Assembly (NCBI GenBank): GCA_047612485.1
Contig: JBLGAT010000002.1
Coordinates: forward strand, 14,796 to 78,795
Length of the DNA: 64,000 nt
Reading direction: 5' to 3'
Origin: Sediminicola sp047612485
Lineage (GTDB): Bacteria; Bacteroidota; Bacteroidia; Flavobacteriales; Flavobacteriaceae
The notes below the pieces were generated by a model. The model was not told the origin of the DNA and ran no database searches. It saw only the letters and a program-made list of their open reading frames with translations. Made by a program: the position numbers and the translations under genes. This document shows positions 53,220 through 61,752 of the stretch, piece after piece (position 1 is the stretch's first letter; each line of letters opens with the position of its first letter).

Positions 53220-54512
53220 ATGGAGGGTTTTGTCGTACATAATGAACATTTGCAGCTCACCGAGATGGAATTTTTGTACAGAATGTTGGTTGCTGCAGGA
53301 ATTGGTTTTGTTTTGGGATTGGAACGGGAATTTTCCAAGCATTCTGAAAAAGAAGAACTTTTTGCTGGTATCCGTACGTTTACCATTGTTTCTCTCTTTG
53401 GTTTTATTGCCGCCCTTTTGAGCTTTATATTGAATGAATGGGTATTTGCCATAGGATTCTTCGGGGTTGTTTTTTTGGTGGCCATAGCTTATTGGATAGA
53501 TGCCAGTAAAGGAAAGACCGGGGGTACTACCGAATTTGCCACTATTTTTACTTATTTATTGGGTGGGCTAACCCTTATGGGTTTTTTGACTGAAAGTCTT
53601 GCTTTTATGGTTATTGTTGTTGTCATTTTATCCCTGAAAATTAAATTAAAGAGCATTATTGGTCAGTTAACGCAAGAAGAAATTTATGCGTTTGTCAGAT
53701 TCGTGGTAATTGCTCTTTTGATTTTACCTTTTTTGCCCGATAAAAATTATGGCCCGTTCAATGTAATAAATCCAAGAGAAATAGGATGGGTGGTAGTATT
53801 GACCTCAGGAATCGGATTTGTTGGTTATATACTAATGAAATTTTTAGGCGCCGATAGGGGTATATTATTAACAGGTATATTTGGCGGAATGGTTTCCAGT
53901 ACCGTGGTGACTTGGACCTTTTCAAAAAAAAGTAAGGAAGCACCTTCTCTATCCAGTAACTATGCCATGGGGATATTTGCTGCTGCTACGGTTATGATCG
54001 TTAGGGTCGCTATACTGGTTTTTATTTTTAATAAAGCTTTATTGGAAGGATTGATAGTACCGTTATTTATTCTATTGTTTACGGGACTTGGGGTTACTTA
54101 CTTCTTTTATAATAAAAAAACCTCAAATGAACGTTTTACGGAAGCTCTGCCTTTAGGCCAACCCCTTAATATTAGGGATGCCCTTTTTTTTGGGGTTTTA
54201 TATACAGGAATCTTAATTTTGGTAAGTTATGCCAGTTCTGAATATGGGGATAAAGGAATTTATCTATCAAGTGCCATCAGTGCCTTGACAGATATTGATG
54301 CCATTACTATTTCCGTATCCAAATTGGGAAGGGATACCCTAGCCATATTAACTGCTCAGATTGCCATTATATTGGCCACCATATCAAATACCGTTGTAAA
54401 AATAGGTTTGGCATTATGGAATGGAAGCCCACATCTAAAGAAGTACATACTCATTGGCTATGGGCTCATATTTATATCCGGTCTAATTGGATTCTTTATC
54501 CTAAATAGTTAA
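53220..54512 (+). CDS. MgtC/SapB family membrane protein with DUF4010 domain
   Basis: A 430-residue inner-membrane protein with about 12 helices. The N-terminal third is MgtC-like (MLVAAGIGFVLGLEREFSKH, FAGIRTFTIVSLFGFIAAL); the rest is DUF4010 (GWVVVLTSGIGFVGYILMKF, AISALTDIDAITISVSKL, NTVVKIGLALWNG). MgtC proteins affect Mg2+ homeostasis and ATP-synthase activity in some pathogens; the role of DUF4010 fusions is unknown. The patatin gene follows 11 bases later, and a Crp-type promoter precedes it. Confidence 0.92.
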   Translation: MEGFVVHNEHLQLTEMEFLYRMLVAAGIGFVLGLEREFSKHSEKEELFAGIRTFTIVSLFGFIAALLSFILNEWVFAIGFFGVVFLVAIAYWIDASKGKTGGTTEFATIFTYLLGGLTLMGFLTESLAFMVIVVVILSLKIKLKSIIGQLTQEEIYAFVRFVVIALLILPFLPDKNYGPFNVINPREIGWVVVLTSGIGFVGYILMKFLGADRGILLTGIFGGMVSSTVVTWTFSKKSKEAPSLSSNYAMGIFAAATVMIVRVAILVFIFNKALLEGLIVPLFILLFTGLGVTYFFYNKKTSNERFTEALPLGQPLNIRDALFFGVLYTGILILVSYASSEYGDKGIYLSSAISALTDIDAITISVSKLGRDTLAILTAQIAIILATISNTVVKIGLALWNGSPHLKKYILIGYGLIFISGLIGFFILNS

Positions 54513-54523
54513 TAATACGCTAT

Positions 54524-55321
54524 ATGATTAAAAACAGTATTAATATGAATATTGGCCTGGTGCTTTCTGGAGGTGGTGTTCGGGGGATTGCACATATTGG
54601 GGCTATTAAGGCTTTGGAAGAAGAAGGGATCATCCCATCTCATATTGCAGGGACAAGTGCAGGTGCTATTGTAGGCGCACTCTATGCAGAAGGACATTCC
54701 TGTGAGGAAATATTAAGATTTTTTAAAACCGTGGATTTGTTCTCCATCAATACCTATGCCCTAAGAAAACCAGGTTTTGTAGATTCTGATAAGTTATTTG
54801 AAGTATTTAAAAAATATATTCCCCATGATACCTTTGAAGGTCTTAAAAAGAGATTATTTATCACTGGAACCAATATTCTGGAAGGAACCTCAGAGATATT
54901 CCAAGATGGCCCTCTTATCAAGGCCATTTTGGCCTCGGCAGCCTATCCGGGGGTGTTTACACCCGTAAATATCAACGGTAAGTATTATGTAGATGGGGGT
55001 GTATTGAATAACTTTCCGGTAGATGCCATTGAAAACTATTGCGATACTATTTTAGGGGTATATGTAAACCCCTTTGAGAAAATGAAGATTAGTGATCTAA
55101 AACATTCCTATAATGTAATGGATAGGGCCCTTCAAATTAAAATGGAAGATGGACTTTTATCTAAATTTAAGGTTTGTGATTTACTGATTTGTCCCAAGAG
55201 CCTCTCAGACTATAGCACATTCTCATTCAATAATGCGGATATCATATATGAGTTGGGTTATAAAGCAGCGAAGGAAGTAATACTATCTGAAAAAGGTCTT
55301 TTGCTTACAAATAAGATCTAG
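54524..55321 (+). CDS. Patatin-like phospholipase (RssA type)
   Basis: A 265-residue serine hydrolase. The oxyanion hole is GLVLSGGGVRGIAHIGAI, the nucleophile elbow is GTSAG, and the catalytic Asp lies in YVDGGVLNNFPVD: a complete Ser-Asp dyad. It should hydrolyse phospholipid acyl esters. ATG at 54524 is used; the ATG at 54545 (MNIGLVLSGGG) is an equally reasonable start. It lies 11 bases after the DUF4010 gene and is probably co-transcribed. Function in stress or membrane turnover is inferred from the regulon. Confidence 0.92.
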   Translation: MIKNSINMNIGLVLSGGGVRGIAHIGAIKALEEEGIIPSHIAGTSAGAIVGALYAEGHSCEEILRFFKTVDLFSINTYALRKPGFVDSDKLFEVFKKYIPHDTFEGLKKRLFITGTNILEGTSEIFQDGPLIKAILASAAYPGVFTPVNINGKYYVDGGVLNNFPVDAIENYCDTILGVYVNPFEKMKISDLKHSYNVMDRALQIKMEDGLLSKFKVCDLLICPKSLSDYSTFSFNNADIIYELGYKAAKEVILSEKGLLLTNKI

Positions 55322-55364
55322 AGAACATTTTGTTGTTTATAATGAGGAATTCTAAATGGATGTA

Positions 55365-56018
55365 TTATAATTTAAGACCAAAGGATAAGTCTCCAGCGTC
55401 CCCTAAACCAGGAATAATGTAGCTATAATCATTGAGTTCATCATCAATGGCAGCAATCCATAAATGGGTGTTTTCAGGAAAGATACTTTTGGCATAATCA
55501 ACTCCTTGCTTGGATCCAATTACCGATACAATATGTATTTGTTTGGGCTTACCATGGCCTTGCATAGCTTTGAAGGTGTTTTCCAGAGTTTTACCTGTAG
55601 CCAGCATGGGATCTATAATGACCAAGGTCTTGTCTGTTAATGTGGGCGATGCCAAATATTTTACAATTACTTCAAATACCTCGCCCCCGTTCAAATGTTT
55701 TCGATAAGCTGAAATAAATGCATTTTCAGCGGCATCAAAATAATTCTGCACACCTTGGTGCAATGGGAGCCCTGCCCGTAACACGGCACATAGAACAAGA
55801 TCGTTGATGGGAAGTGCCATTTCTTTGGACCCTAACGGGGTATTGATGACCTTATCCAAATAGGATAGGGTCTTACTCATTTCGTACCCCAATATTTCTC
55901 CAATACGCTCTATATTCTTTCTAAACCGCATTGAATCCTTTTGCGTATCCTTATCCCTTAATTCTGCAATGAATTGATTCAAAATGGTATTGTCTTCGCC
56001 TAAATTATGGATGGTCAT
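55365..56018 (-). CDS. upp: Uracil phosphoribosyltransferase
   Basis: Upp makes UMP from uracil and PRPP. The 217-residue protein has the PRPP loop VIIDPMLATGKTLENTF, the earlier LCAVLRAGLPLHQG, and the uracil-binding C-terminus YIIPGLGDAGDLSFG. It is 72 bases from the Crp gene on the same strand. It may be read from the deo operon or from its own promoter; a TACTTTTA element (7 of 8 to TANNTTTG) lies upstream. Confidence 0.96.
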   Translation of the reverse strand: MTIHNLGEDNTILNQFIAELRDKDTQKDSMRFRKNIERIGEILGYEMSKTLSYLDKVINTPLGSKEMALPINDLVLCAVLRAGLPLHQGVQNYFDAAENAFISAYRKHLNGGEVFEVIVKYLASPTLTDKTLVIIDPMLATGKTLENTFKAMQGHGKPKQIHIVSVIGSKQGVDYAKSIFPENTHLWIAAIDDELNDYSYIIPGLGDAGDLSFGLKL

Positions 56019-56090
56019 GCTTTGGTTTGTTTAATTTAAAAGTACAATTTTAATCAAGTCTAGGCAATAAGCTACAACTTCATAACCTGG

Positions 56091-56723
56091 CTATCCCTCT
56101 ATCAACTTAATGTAGTTCCTAAAAAGCTCAACCTGTCCCATATTTTCCAATTTTTTTAATAAACGGGAAACAACGACTCTAGAGGTATGGAGTTCATAAG
56201 CTATTTGTTGGTGGGTACCATTGATGGTGTTATCATTGGTGACACGTGCCTTATCCTTAAGATATTTTAAGAGCCTCTCGTCCATTTTTAGAAAAGCAAT
56301 ACTGTCTACGGTCTTGAACAGGTCGTTGAGCCTCTCTTGATAGCTCTGCAGTATAAATTTCCGCCAACTGCTGTATTTGGCCATCCATTCTTCCATTTTG
56401 TGTACCGGGACCATGATCAACTTGGTTTCCGTTTCTGAAATTGCCCTTATTTCACTTTTGGTCTGCCCCAAACAGCAGGTCAGTGTCATAGCACAGGTAT
56501 CCCCTTGTTCTAAAAAATAGAGCAGAAGTTCATCTCCGTTTTCATCCTCCCGAAGTATTTTTACAACTCCTGAGACCAAAAGGGGCATGGATTTAATATA
56601 GTTGCCTATCTCCATAAGTTTGAAACCTTCCGGAATTTCCTTATAGGTCCCTACTTGGTTGATTTCTTCCAATAAGGCTTCCTCAAAAATATGCTGATAG
56701 TTTTCCTTAAGTTCTTTAATCAT
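56091..56723 (-). CDS. Crp/Fnr family transcriptional regulator
   Basis: A 210-residue Crp/Fnr protein: cNMP-like beta-roll (about residues 20-120; GNYIKSMPLLVSGVVKIL), dimer helix, and a C-terminal helix-turn-helix (THQQIAYELHTSRVVVSRLLK). The recognition helix keeps Ser-Arg as in FNR but has Val where FNR and CRP have Glu. There is no N-terminal FNR Fe-S Cys cluster; instead Cys77, Cys83 and Cys84 lie in the effector domain. The ATG at 56723 is preferred over 56789, which lies inside deoD. It closes the TerB-deoC-deoD operon, which has a matching box, so autoregulation is likely. Confidence 0.92.
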   Translation of the reverse strand: MIKELKENYQHIFEEALLEEINQVGTYKEIPEGFKLMEIGNYIKSMPLLVSGVVKILREDENGDELLLYFLEQGDTCAMTLTCCLGQTKSEIRAISETETKLIMVPVHKMEEWMAKYSSWRKFILQSYQERLNDLFKTVDSIAFLKMDERLLKYLKDKARVTNDNTINGTHQQIAYELHTSRVVVSRLLKKLENMGQVELFRNYIKLIEG

Positions 56724-56769
56724 ATAAAGTGTTAATATAATTCCTCTAAAGGTGCAAAGTTTTAATTGA

Positions 56770-57468
56770 TTATAAAACTCCCAGTGCAATTTCTATCATT
56801 TGTCGAAAAGAACTCTCCCTTTCCAAGGATGTTGTTCTCTCACCTGTGACCAAGGAATCGGAAATGGTCAGGATGGCCAGGGCTTTTACATTGTATCGGG
56901 CAGCAACGGTGTACAGACCTGAAGCTTCCATTTCCACACAGAGAACACCAAACTGGGCCCATAGTTTATAAGCTTTTGGGTCATCTTCATAAAATTCATC
57001 CGATGAGAGTACATTACCGGCCTTAATAGGGATTTTATGTTCTTTGGCGAAAGAGGCTGCCTTCATGAATAGTTCAAAGTTGGCGGTGGGGGAATAATCG
57101 GCATTGATGAATCTGGAATTATTGATTCCCGATGTGGTAGATGCGGCCATGGCCAAAACAATATCCCTAATCTTGACATCTTTTTGGTAGGAGCCTGCAG
57201 AGCCAACACGGATCATATTCTTTACGCCATACTCATTGATCAGCTCATGATAATAGATCATGGCCGACGGAATACCCATCCCGCTGCCCTGTACCGAAAC
57301 CATTTTGCCCTTATAAGTTCCCGTATATCCGTACATTCCCCTGACCTCATTATAACAGAATGGATTTTCCAAAAAAGTTTCGGCAATCCACTTTGCCCGT
57401 AAAGGATCTCCTGGCAGGAGTACAGTTTCGGAAATTTCCCCTTTTTTGGCATCAATGTGTGTACTCAT
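56770..57468 (-). CDS. deoD: Purine-nucleoside phosphorylase, hexameric (DeoD) type
   Basis: DeoD splits purine (deoxy)nucleosides with phosphate to base and (deoxy)ribose-1-phosphate. The 232-residue protein carries VLLPGDPLRAKWIA (phosphate), RVGSAGSYQKDV, VEMEASGLYTVAARY (Met-Glu-Ala ribose site) and ILTISDSLVTGE with the catalytic Asp. It follows deoC by 10 bases and precedes crp by 46 bases. With deoC it turns nucleosides into central metabolites. Confidence 0.96.
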   Translation of the reverse strand: MSTHIDAKKGEISETVLLPGDPLRAKWIAETFLENPFCYNEVRGMYGYTGTYKGKMVSVQGSGMGIPSAMIYYHELINEYGVKNMIRVGSAGSYQKDVKIRDIVLAMAASTTSGINNSRFINADYSPTANFELFMKAASFAKEHKIPIKAGNVLSSDEFYEDDPKAYKLWAQFGVLCVEMEASGLYTVAARYNVKALAILTISDSLVTGERTTSLERESSFRQMIEIALGVL

Positions 57469-57478
57469 ATATGCTGTG

Positions 57479-58123
57479 TTATGGACCTGTTAAGATTTTG
57501 ATGCCTGAAGAGGTGCCAATTCGGGAAGCACCTAAATCAATATATTTCAAAGCCATTTCCGTATTCTTAATGCCTCCGGAAGCCTTTATTTTTATTCGAT
57601 TGCCAACTGTCTTTTTCAAAAGGGCAACATCTTCATATGCGGCCCCCTCTGGTCCAAACCCGGTTGAGGTCTTAACGTAATCGGCATTCCCTTGCATGAT
57701 TAGCTCACAGGCCTTTAATTTTTCTTCTTCGTTTAGGTAACAAGTTTCTATGATAACCTTTAATATGTGGGTGCCAATGGCCTGTTTAATTTTTGTGATC
57801 TCCTCCAAGACCAACCCATATTTTTTGGATTTCAGCCATCCTATGTTCAGGACCATGTCAATTTCATCAGCTCCAGCTACAACACTATCTTGGGCCTCCC
57901 ATGTTTTTGAACTAGTACTCATGGCACCAAGTGGGAAACCTATAACAGCCACTAAAGTAATTGGAGTGCCCATGAGTTCTTTTTTTGCCAAGGACACATG
58001 GCATCCATGAACACAAACTCCGAAAAAATTATACATTTTCGCCTCTGAACATAAATTGAGGATTTCTTGATCTGTTGCTGTTGGGTTTAATAGAGTGTGG
58101 TCTATATAATTTTCGAGGCCCAT
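57479..58123 (-). CDS. deoC: Deoxyribose-phosphate aldolase
   Basis: DeoC cleaves 2-deoxyribose-5-phosphate to glyceraldehyde-3-phosphate and acetaldehyde. The 214-residue TIM barrel has the Schiff-base Lys in DYVKTSTGFGPEGA, the catalytic Asp in GADEIDMVLNIGWLKS, and the phosphate loop KASGGIKN. It is 3 bases after the TerB-like gene and 10 bases before deoD, so tightly coupled. Confidence 0.95.
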   Translation of the reverse strand: MGLENYIDHTLLNPTATDQEILNLCSEAKMYNFFGVCVHGCHVSLAKKELMGTPITLVAVIGFPLGAMSTSSKTWEAQDSVVAGADEIDMVLNIGWLKSKKYGLVLEEITKIKQAIGTHILKVIIETCYLNEEEKLKACELIMQGNADYVKTSTGFGPEGAAYEDVALLKKTVGNRIKIKASGGIKNTEMALKYIDLGASRIGTSSGIKILTGP

Positions 58124-58126
58124 AGA

Positions 58127-58537
58127 TTATTGGATACTTTTTAAGAACAATTTTAGCTTTGCCAAGATAATTAACTCCGATTTGTTCTTACCGGCAAAAG
58201 AGGCAGCTATGGTTTCAGCCGTTTTCCATATAAGGGTGATCATATTTGGATTGATCCGATCTTTGTGTTCTTCGAAGAAATCTTTGAATTCATCAAAATA
58301 GCTTTGACCGTCATTCTCTTCTTCCTGTAGCCAATCGAATACAATTTCTATTTGGTAAGCGGCATCTGTCCCAAATTCGTCTTCAATCGCATCTACGTTC
58401 AGCCATTTTTCTATTACGGCCTCTTTTAGCCGTTGTACTTCTATAGGTCTTATGGCATTATCGGCCATTGCAACGGCATAAAATAGCTTGCCTAAATTTT
58501 GATACATTTCGTTTCTTACCTTTTGCGAATTCAACAT
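58127..58537 (-). CDS. TerB-like helical protein
   Basis: A 136-residue all-helical cytoplasmic protein. LGKLFYAVAMADNAIRPIEV near the start, with an Asp-rich turn, and the multi-helix layout resemble TerB/TerB-like (DUF-type tellurite-resistance) domains that bind divalent metal through acidic residues. No other ter gene is near. As first gene of TerB-deoC-deoD-crp, with the Crp-type promoter at 58603-58561, it probably belongs to a stress or starvation response. Confidence 0.75.
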   Translation of the reverse strand: MLNSQKVRNEMYQNLGKLFYAVAMADNAIRPIEVQRLKEAVIEKWLNVDAIEDEFGTDAAYQIEIVFDWLQEEENDGQSYFDEFKDFFEEHKDRINPNMITLIWKTAETIAASFAGKNKSELIILAKLKLFLKSIQ

Positions 58538-58560
58538 AACAGTGAAAATTAATATCTCTT

Positions 58561-58603
58561 CAAAAATAAGGCTCCTACCTTCCTTTTTTTATGACAAATA
58601 TCA
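58561..58603 (-). promoter_or_regulatory. Crp/Fnr-type box plus promoter for TerB-deoC-deoD-crp
   Basis: On the minus strand the box TGATATTTGTCA (58603-58592; TGAT-N4-GTCA) is followed after 23 bases by TATTTTTG (58568-58561), a perfect TANNTTTG, ending 23 bases before the ATG at 58537. One arm differs from the palindromic form, mixing the TGAT and TGAC versions of the motif. Confidence 0.72.
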
Positions 58604-58725
58604 TCTGTACACCATCAAAATCCCTTGGGAATAAAGAACAATGGAAACTAAAAAATCGAAGGAACTTCTTTTTGTTATTTCGGTAAAATCGACTTTTTTT
58701 GAGGTTGGTGGGGTAAATGGAGGTA

Positions 58726-58768
58726 TGACCATGGTCATTTTTAAGGAAAATAAACGATGTTATATTTG
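58726..58768 (+). promoter_or_regulatory. Crp/Fnr-type box plus promoter for mlaEFD
   Basis: TGACCATGGTCA (58726-58737; perfect palindrome, extended to ATGACCATGGTCAT) is followed after 23 bases by TATATTTG (58761-58768), a perfect TANNTTTG. The -33 position reads TTTTT rather than TTTG, as expected for an activator-dependent promoter. Confidence 0.75.
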
Positions 58769-58798
58769 ATATAGACAGTTAAACTTCATTATAGGACC

Positions 58799-59581
58799 AT
58801 GAAATTTATTACTCAAATAAAAAGTGGGATTCTAGAGTTCTTTGACCAGATAGGGGATCTTTCTTTTTTTTCGAGACGATTTTTTCTAGAGTTTTTAAAA
58901 CCTCCTTACGAGTTTTCGGAACTATTGCATCAATGCTATAGCGTAGGTAATAGATCTTTACCTTTAGTAGGGATTACCGGCTTTATCATTGGATTGGTAT
59001 TAACATTACAGACCAGGCCAACCTTACAGGAGTTCGGAGCTGTTTCTTGGATGCCCAACATGGTGGGGATATCGATCGTTAGGGAAATTGGTCCGGTGAT
59101 CGTAGCCCTTATCTGTGCTGGGAGAGTTGCTTCTGGTATGGGAGCGGAACTCGGATCTATGAGGGTTACTGAACAAATAGATGCAATGGAAGTTTCAGGG
59201 ACCAATCCTTTTAAATATTTGGTCGTAACCCGGATATTGGCCACCATGCTGATGGTGCCCATTTTAGTTGTGATAGGTGATGCTTTTGCGCTTTACGGGT
59301 CGTTTTTGGTAGAAAATCTAAAAGGGGAAGTATCCTTTGCGCTCTATTTTAATAAAGTTTTTAAATCCTTGGGGTATAGCGATCTAATCCCGGCAGTGAC
59401 TAAATCCTTTTTCTTTGGTTTTGCCATAGGATTGGTTGGGTGTTATAAGGGATATCATTGCAAGAAGGGAACTGTTGGGGTGGGGGTGGCTGCCAACACC
59501 GCCGTGGTAATGGCATCCATGTTAATTTTTATTATAGATTTTGTGGCGGTATTTATCTCAGATATTTTTTATGATCTCTAA
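58799..59581 (+). CDS. mlaE: MlaE-type phospholipid ABC transporter permease
   Basis: A 260-residue permease of the MlaE family with five to six helices: VGITGFIIGLVLTLQTRPT, then the conserved GPVIVALICAGRVASGMGAELGS-type loop (split here GRVASGMGAELGSMRV) and EQIDAMEVSGTNPFKYL. With MlaF and MlaD it moves phospholipids between inner and outer membrane. The stop shares a base with the mlaF ATG (TAATG), so they are translationally coupled. Confidence 0.94.
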   Translation: MKFITQIKSGILEFFDQIGDLSFFSRRFFLEFLKPPYEFSELLHQCYSVGNRSLPLVGITGFIIGLVLTLQTRPTLQEFGAVSWMPNMVGISIVREIGPVIVALICAGRVASGMGAELGSMRVTEQIDAMEVSGTNPFKYLVVTRILATMLMVPILVVIGDAFALYGSFLVENLKGEVSFALYFNKVFKSLGYSDLIPAVTKSFFFGFAIGLVGCYKGYHCKKGTVGVGVAANTAVVMASMLIFIIDFVAVFISDIFYDL

Positions 59582-60357
59582 TGCCTATGAATGATACTAC
59601 CAACAGTTCGAATGTGAAGGATACAAGGGAAAAGGTAATTGATATCAAGGATGTCAAAAAAAATTTTGGTGACAATCATGTGCTCAATGGGTTTAACATG
59701 CAACTTTATAAGGGAGAGAACTTGGTAATCATGGGCAAATCCGGTTCTGGAAAATCTGTTCTGATTAAGTGTTTGGTGGGATTGGAAACAGCTGATAGCG
59801 GATCAATTAATATTATGGGCTACGAAGTGACCCAATTAAATAGGACATTATTGGACAAGTTGAGAGCTGAAATTGGATTTCTGTTTCAAGGAAGCGCCCT
59901 TTATGATTCCATGACCGTAAAGGAAAATTTAGAATTTCCGCTGAGACGACATGAAAAGAGATTTGAAAAAGGGATGGATACCAATGCTATTATTTTGGAA
60001 GCCTTGGAAAATGTGGGATTGGCACATACCTTGGATATGATGCCGAGCGAACTTTCGGGAGGAATGAAACGAAGGATAGCCTTGGCCAGAACATTGATTA
60101 TTCGCCCTAAGATCATACTGTATGACGAACCCACGAGTGGATTGGATCCTATTACTTCCAAGGAAATCATTGAACTAATGCTTCGAATCCAAAAGAAATA
60201 CGAGACCTCTTCCTTGATCATAACCCACGATGTGGATTGTGCCAGGGTCATCGCAGATCGGATGATTCTTTTGGTGGACGGCATTAATTATGCAGAAGGA
60301 ACATATAATGAACTAGTAAAGGCAATAGATCCAAAAATAAAGGCCTTCTTTAAATAA
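59581..60357 (+). CDS. mlaF: MlaF-type ABC ATPase
   Basis: A 258-residue ATPase with Walker A GKSGSGKSVLIKCLVG, Q-loop FLFQGSALYDSMTV, signature ELSGGMKRRIALARTL, Walker B ILYDEPTSGLDP and H-loop IITHDVDCA. The GGMKRR form of the signature marks the MlaF subgroup. A 20-residue N-terminal extension (residues 1-18, polar) precedes the fold. It couples to MlaE upstream and lies 7 bases before mlaD. Confidence 0.95.
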   Translation: MPMNDTTNSSNVKDTREKVIDIKDVKKNFGDNHVLNGFNMQLYKGENLVIMGKSGSGKSVLIKCLVGLETADSGSINIMGYEVTQLNRTLLDKLRAEIGFLFQGSALYDSMTVKENLEFPLRRHEKRFEKGMDTNAIILEALENVGLAHTLDMMPSELSGGMKRRIALARTLIIRPKIILYDEPTSGLDPITSKEIIELMLRIQKKYETSSLIITHDVDCARVIADRMILLVDGINYAEGTYNELVKAIDPKIKAFFK

Positions 60358-60364
60358 CAGGACC

Positions 60365-61357
60365 ATGGTAAAATCAACTTCACGAAATAATATAAGATTA
60401 GGTTTTTTTGTAATTATTGGGACCATCCTATTGGTTGTGGCATCCTATTTAATTGGGAACAATAAAAGTATGTTCAGTAAGACATTTTCCCTTAGTGCAA
60501 AATTCAATAATGTTAACGGCTTGATTTTGGGAAATAATGTAAGGTTCTCGGGAATTGTAGTGGGTACCGTAAAGGCAATTGAAATGGAAAGCGATACACT
60601 TATCAAAGTTCGCATGGCCATTGAGGAAAAAATGCAGCAATATATAAAAAAGGATGCCATTGCTACCATTGGCTCGGATGGACTTGTTGGGAGTATGATC
60701 ATCAATATTATTCCCGGGAAAAACAATGCTCCTTTGGTCCAGGATAACGATGAAATTTCTTCATATAGCCGAATAGCCACAGAGGATATGTTGAGTACTT
60801 TAAATGTGACCAATGAAAACGCGGCTATGTTGACGGCAGATTTATTAAAGGTATCCCAATCCTTGACCAAGGGTAAGGGGACTATGGGCCGCTTACTGAA
60901 CGATACCGTAATGGCTTCCAATCTTGAAAAAATCGTAAATAATCTAAAGCTGACAAGTGAGCAGGCAAATATAGCCTTTACCAGGTTGAACAAAATGGCG
61001 AATACCATTGATCTTCAGGGGAGCACCGCCGGAATATTACTGAGTGATACTATATCCGGAAACCAAATGAAGCAGGTTATTAATAATATGCAAGCAACAA
61101 GCTTAAAAATAGAGGAGATTACCAAAGATGTTCAAGTCTTGGTCAAAAATGTAAAAGAAGGGGAAGGGGCGCTGGACTATCTGACCACAGATACCTTATT
61201 GGTCCAAAAACTGGATGCTACCCTAAAAAATATTCAGTCGGGAACAGAAAAATTTGATATAAATATGGAAGCTCTTAAGCACAACTTTTTGTTTAGGGGT
61301 TATTTTAAAAAATTGGAAAAGAAAAAGCTCAAGGACGAAAAAAGGAGTGGAAATTAA
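60365..61357 (+). CDS. mlaD: MlaD/MCE domain protein
   Basis: A 330-residue substrate-binding component anchored by one N-terminal helix (about residues 10-30). The MCE domain follows (FSLSAKFNNVNGLILGNNVRF, IVVGTVKAIEM, GSDGLVGSMIINI), then a long helical region (about residues 150-300) with repeated NNL/NNMQATSLKIEEI patterns, probably a periplasmic coiled coil or tunnel. Seven bases after mlaF. The outer-membrane partner is not seen. The gene ends 12 bases from the convergent ArsC-like gene, without a visible terminator. Confidence 0.92.
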   Translation: MVKSTSRNNIRLGFFVIIGTILLVVASYLIGNNKSMFSKTFSLSAKFNNVNGLILGNNVRFSGIVVGTVKAIEMESDTLIKVRMAIEEKMQQYIKKDAIATIGSDGLVGSMIINIIPGKNNAPLVQDNDEISSYSRIATEDMLSTLNVTNENAAMLTADLLKVSQSLTKGKGTMGRLLNDTVMASNLEKIVNNLKLTSEQANIAFTRLNKMANTIDLQGSTAGILLSDTISGNQMKQVINNMQATSLKIEEITKDVQVLVKNVKEGEGALDYLTTDTLLVQKLDATLKNIQSGTEKFDINMEALKHNFLFRGYFKKLEKKKLKDEKRSGN

Positions 61358-61369
61358 AATTAATTCCCC

Positions 61370-61738
61370 TTAAATTTTAATTATATCCGTAGGGGTTTCT
61401 ATCAAAATGGTCAATTTACCGCGAATAGCGATAGGTTGTTTCATGATATCTGGATTATGGCGAATCATTTTTATCCAATCGTCATCAGAAAAATCATGAT
61501 GTTCTTTAAATTTGGCAATATATATGGGATGGTCCTGGTTCACCAAATCTTTAATGTCCATATCTAAGCGCCCCGCTAGCTCTGCAATCTGTGTTCCGGT
61601 AAGGGGAGTTTTTAAAATATCTATTTCATGTATAGGCAATCCTTCCGCCTTGGCATAGACCAAAGTCTGCTTTGCCCTTGTGGATTTGGAACTGTAGTAC
61701 AAGATGATCTGTCGGTCTGATGTGGCTATTTCTCCCAT
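61370..61738 (-). CDS. Cysteine-free ArsC/Spx-fold protein
   Basis: A 122-residue thioredoxin-like protein of the ArsC/Spx family: ILYYSSKSTRAKQTLVYA at the active site, EIDILKTPLTGTQIAEL, and the HNPDIMKQPIAIRGK closing motif. The catalytic Cys of ArsC (CxxSR) is Ser19, and there is no Cys anywhere in the protein, so reductase chemistry is impossible. It may be a binding or regulatory protein, as Spx is for RNA polymerase. Last gene of the four-gene minus-strand operon, 14 bases after the 74-residue gene. Confidence 0.85.
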   Translation of the reverse strand: MGEIATSDRQIILYYSSKSTRAKQTLVYAKAEGLPIHEIDILKTPLTGTQIAELAGRLDMDIKDLVNQDHPIYIAKFKEHHDFSDDDWIKMIRHNPDIMKQPIAIRGKLTILIETPTDIIKI

Positions 61739-61752
61739 GATCGTAGTATTGG

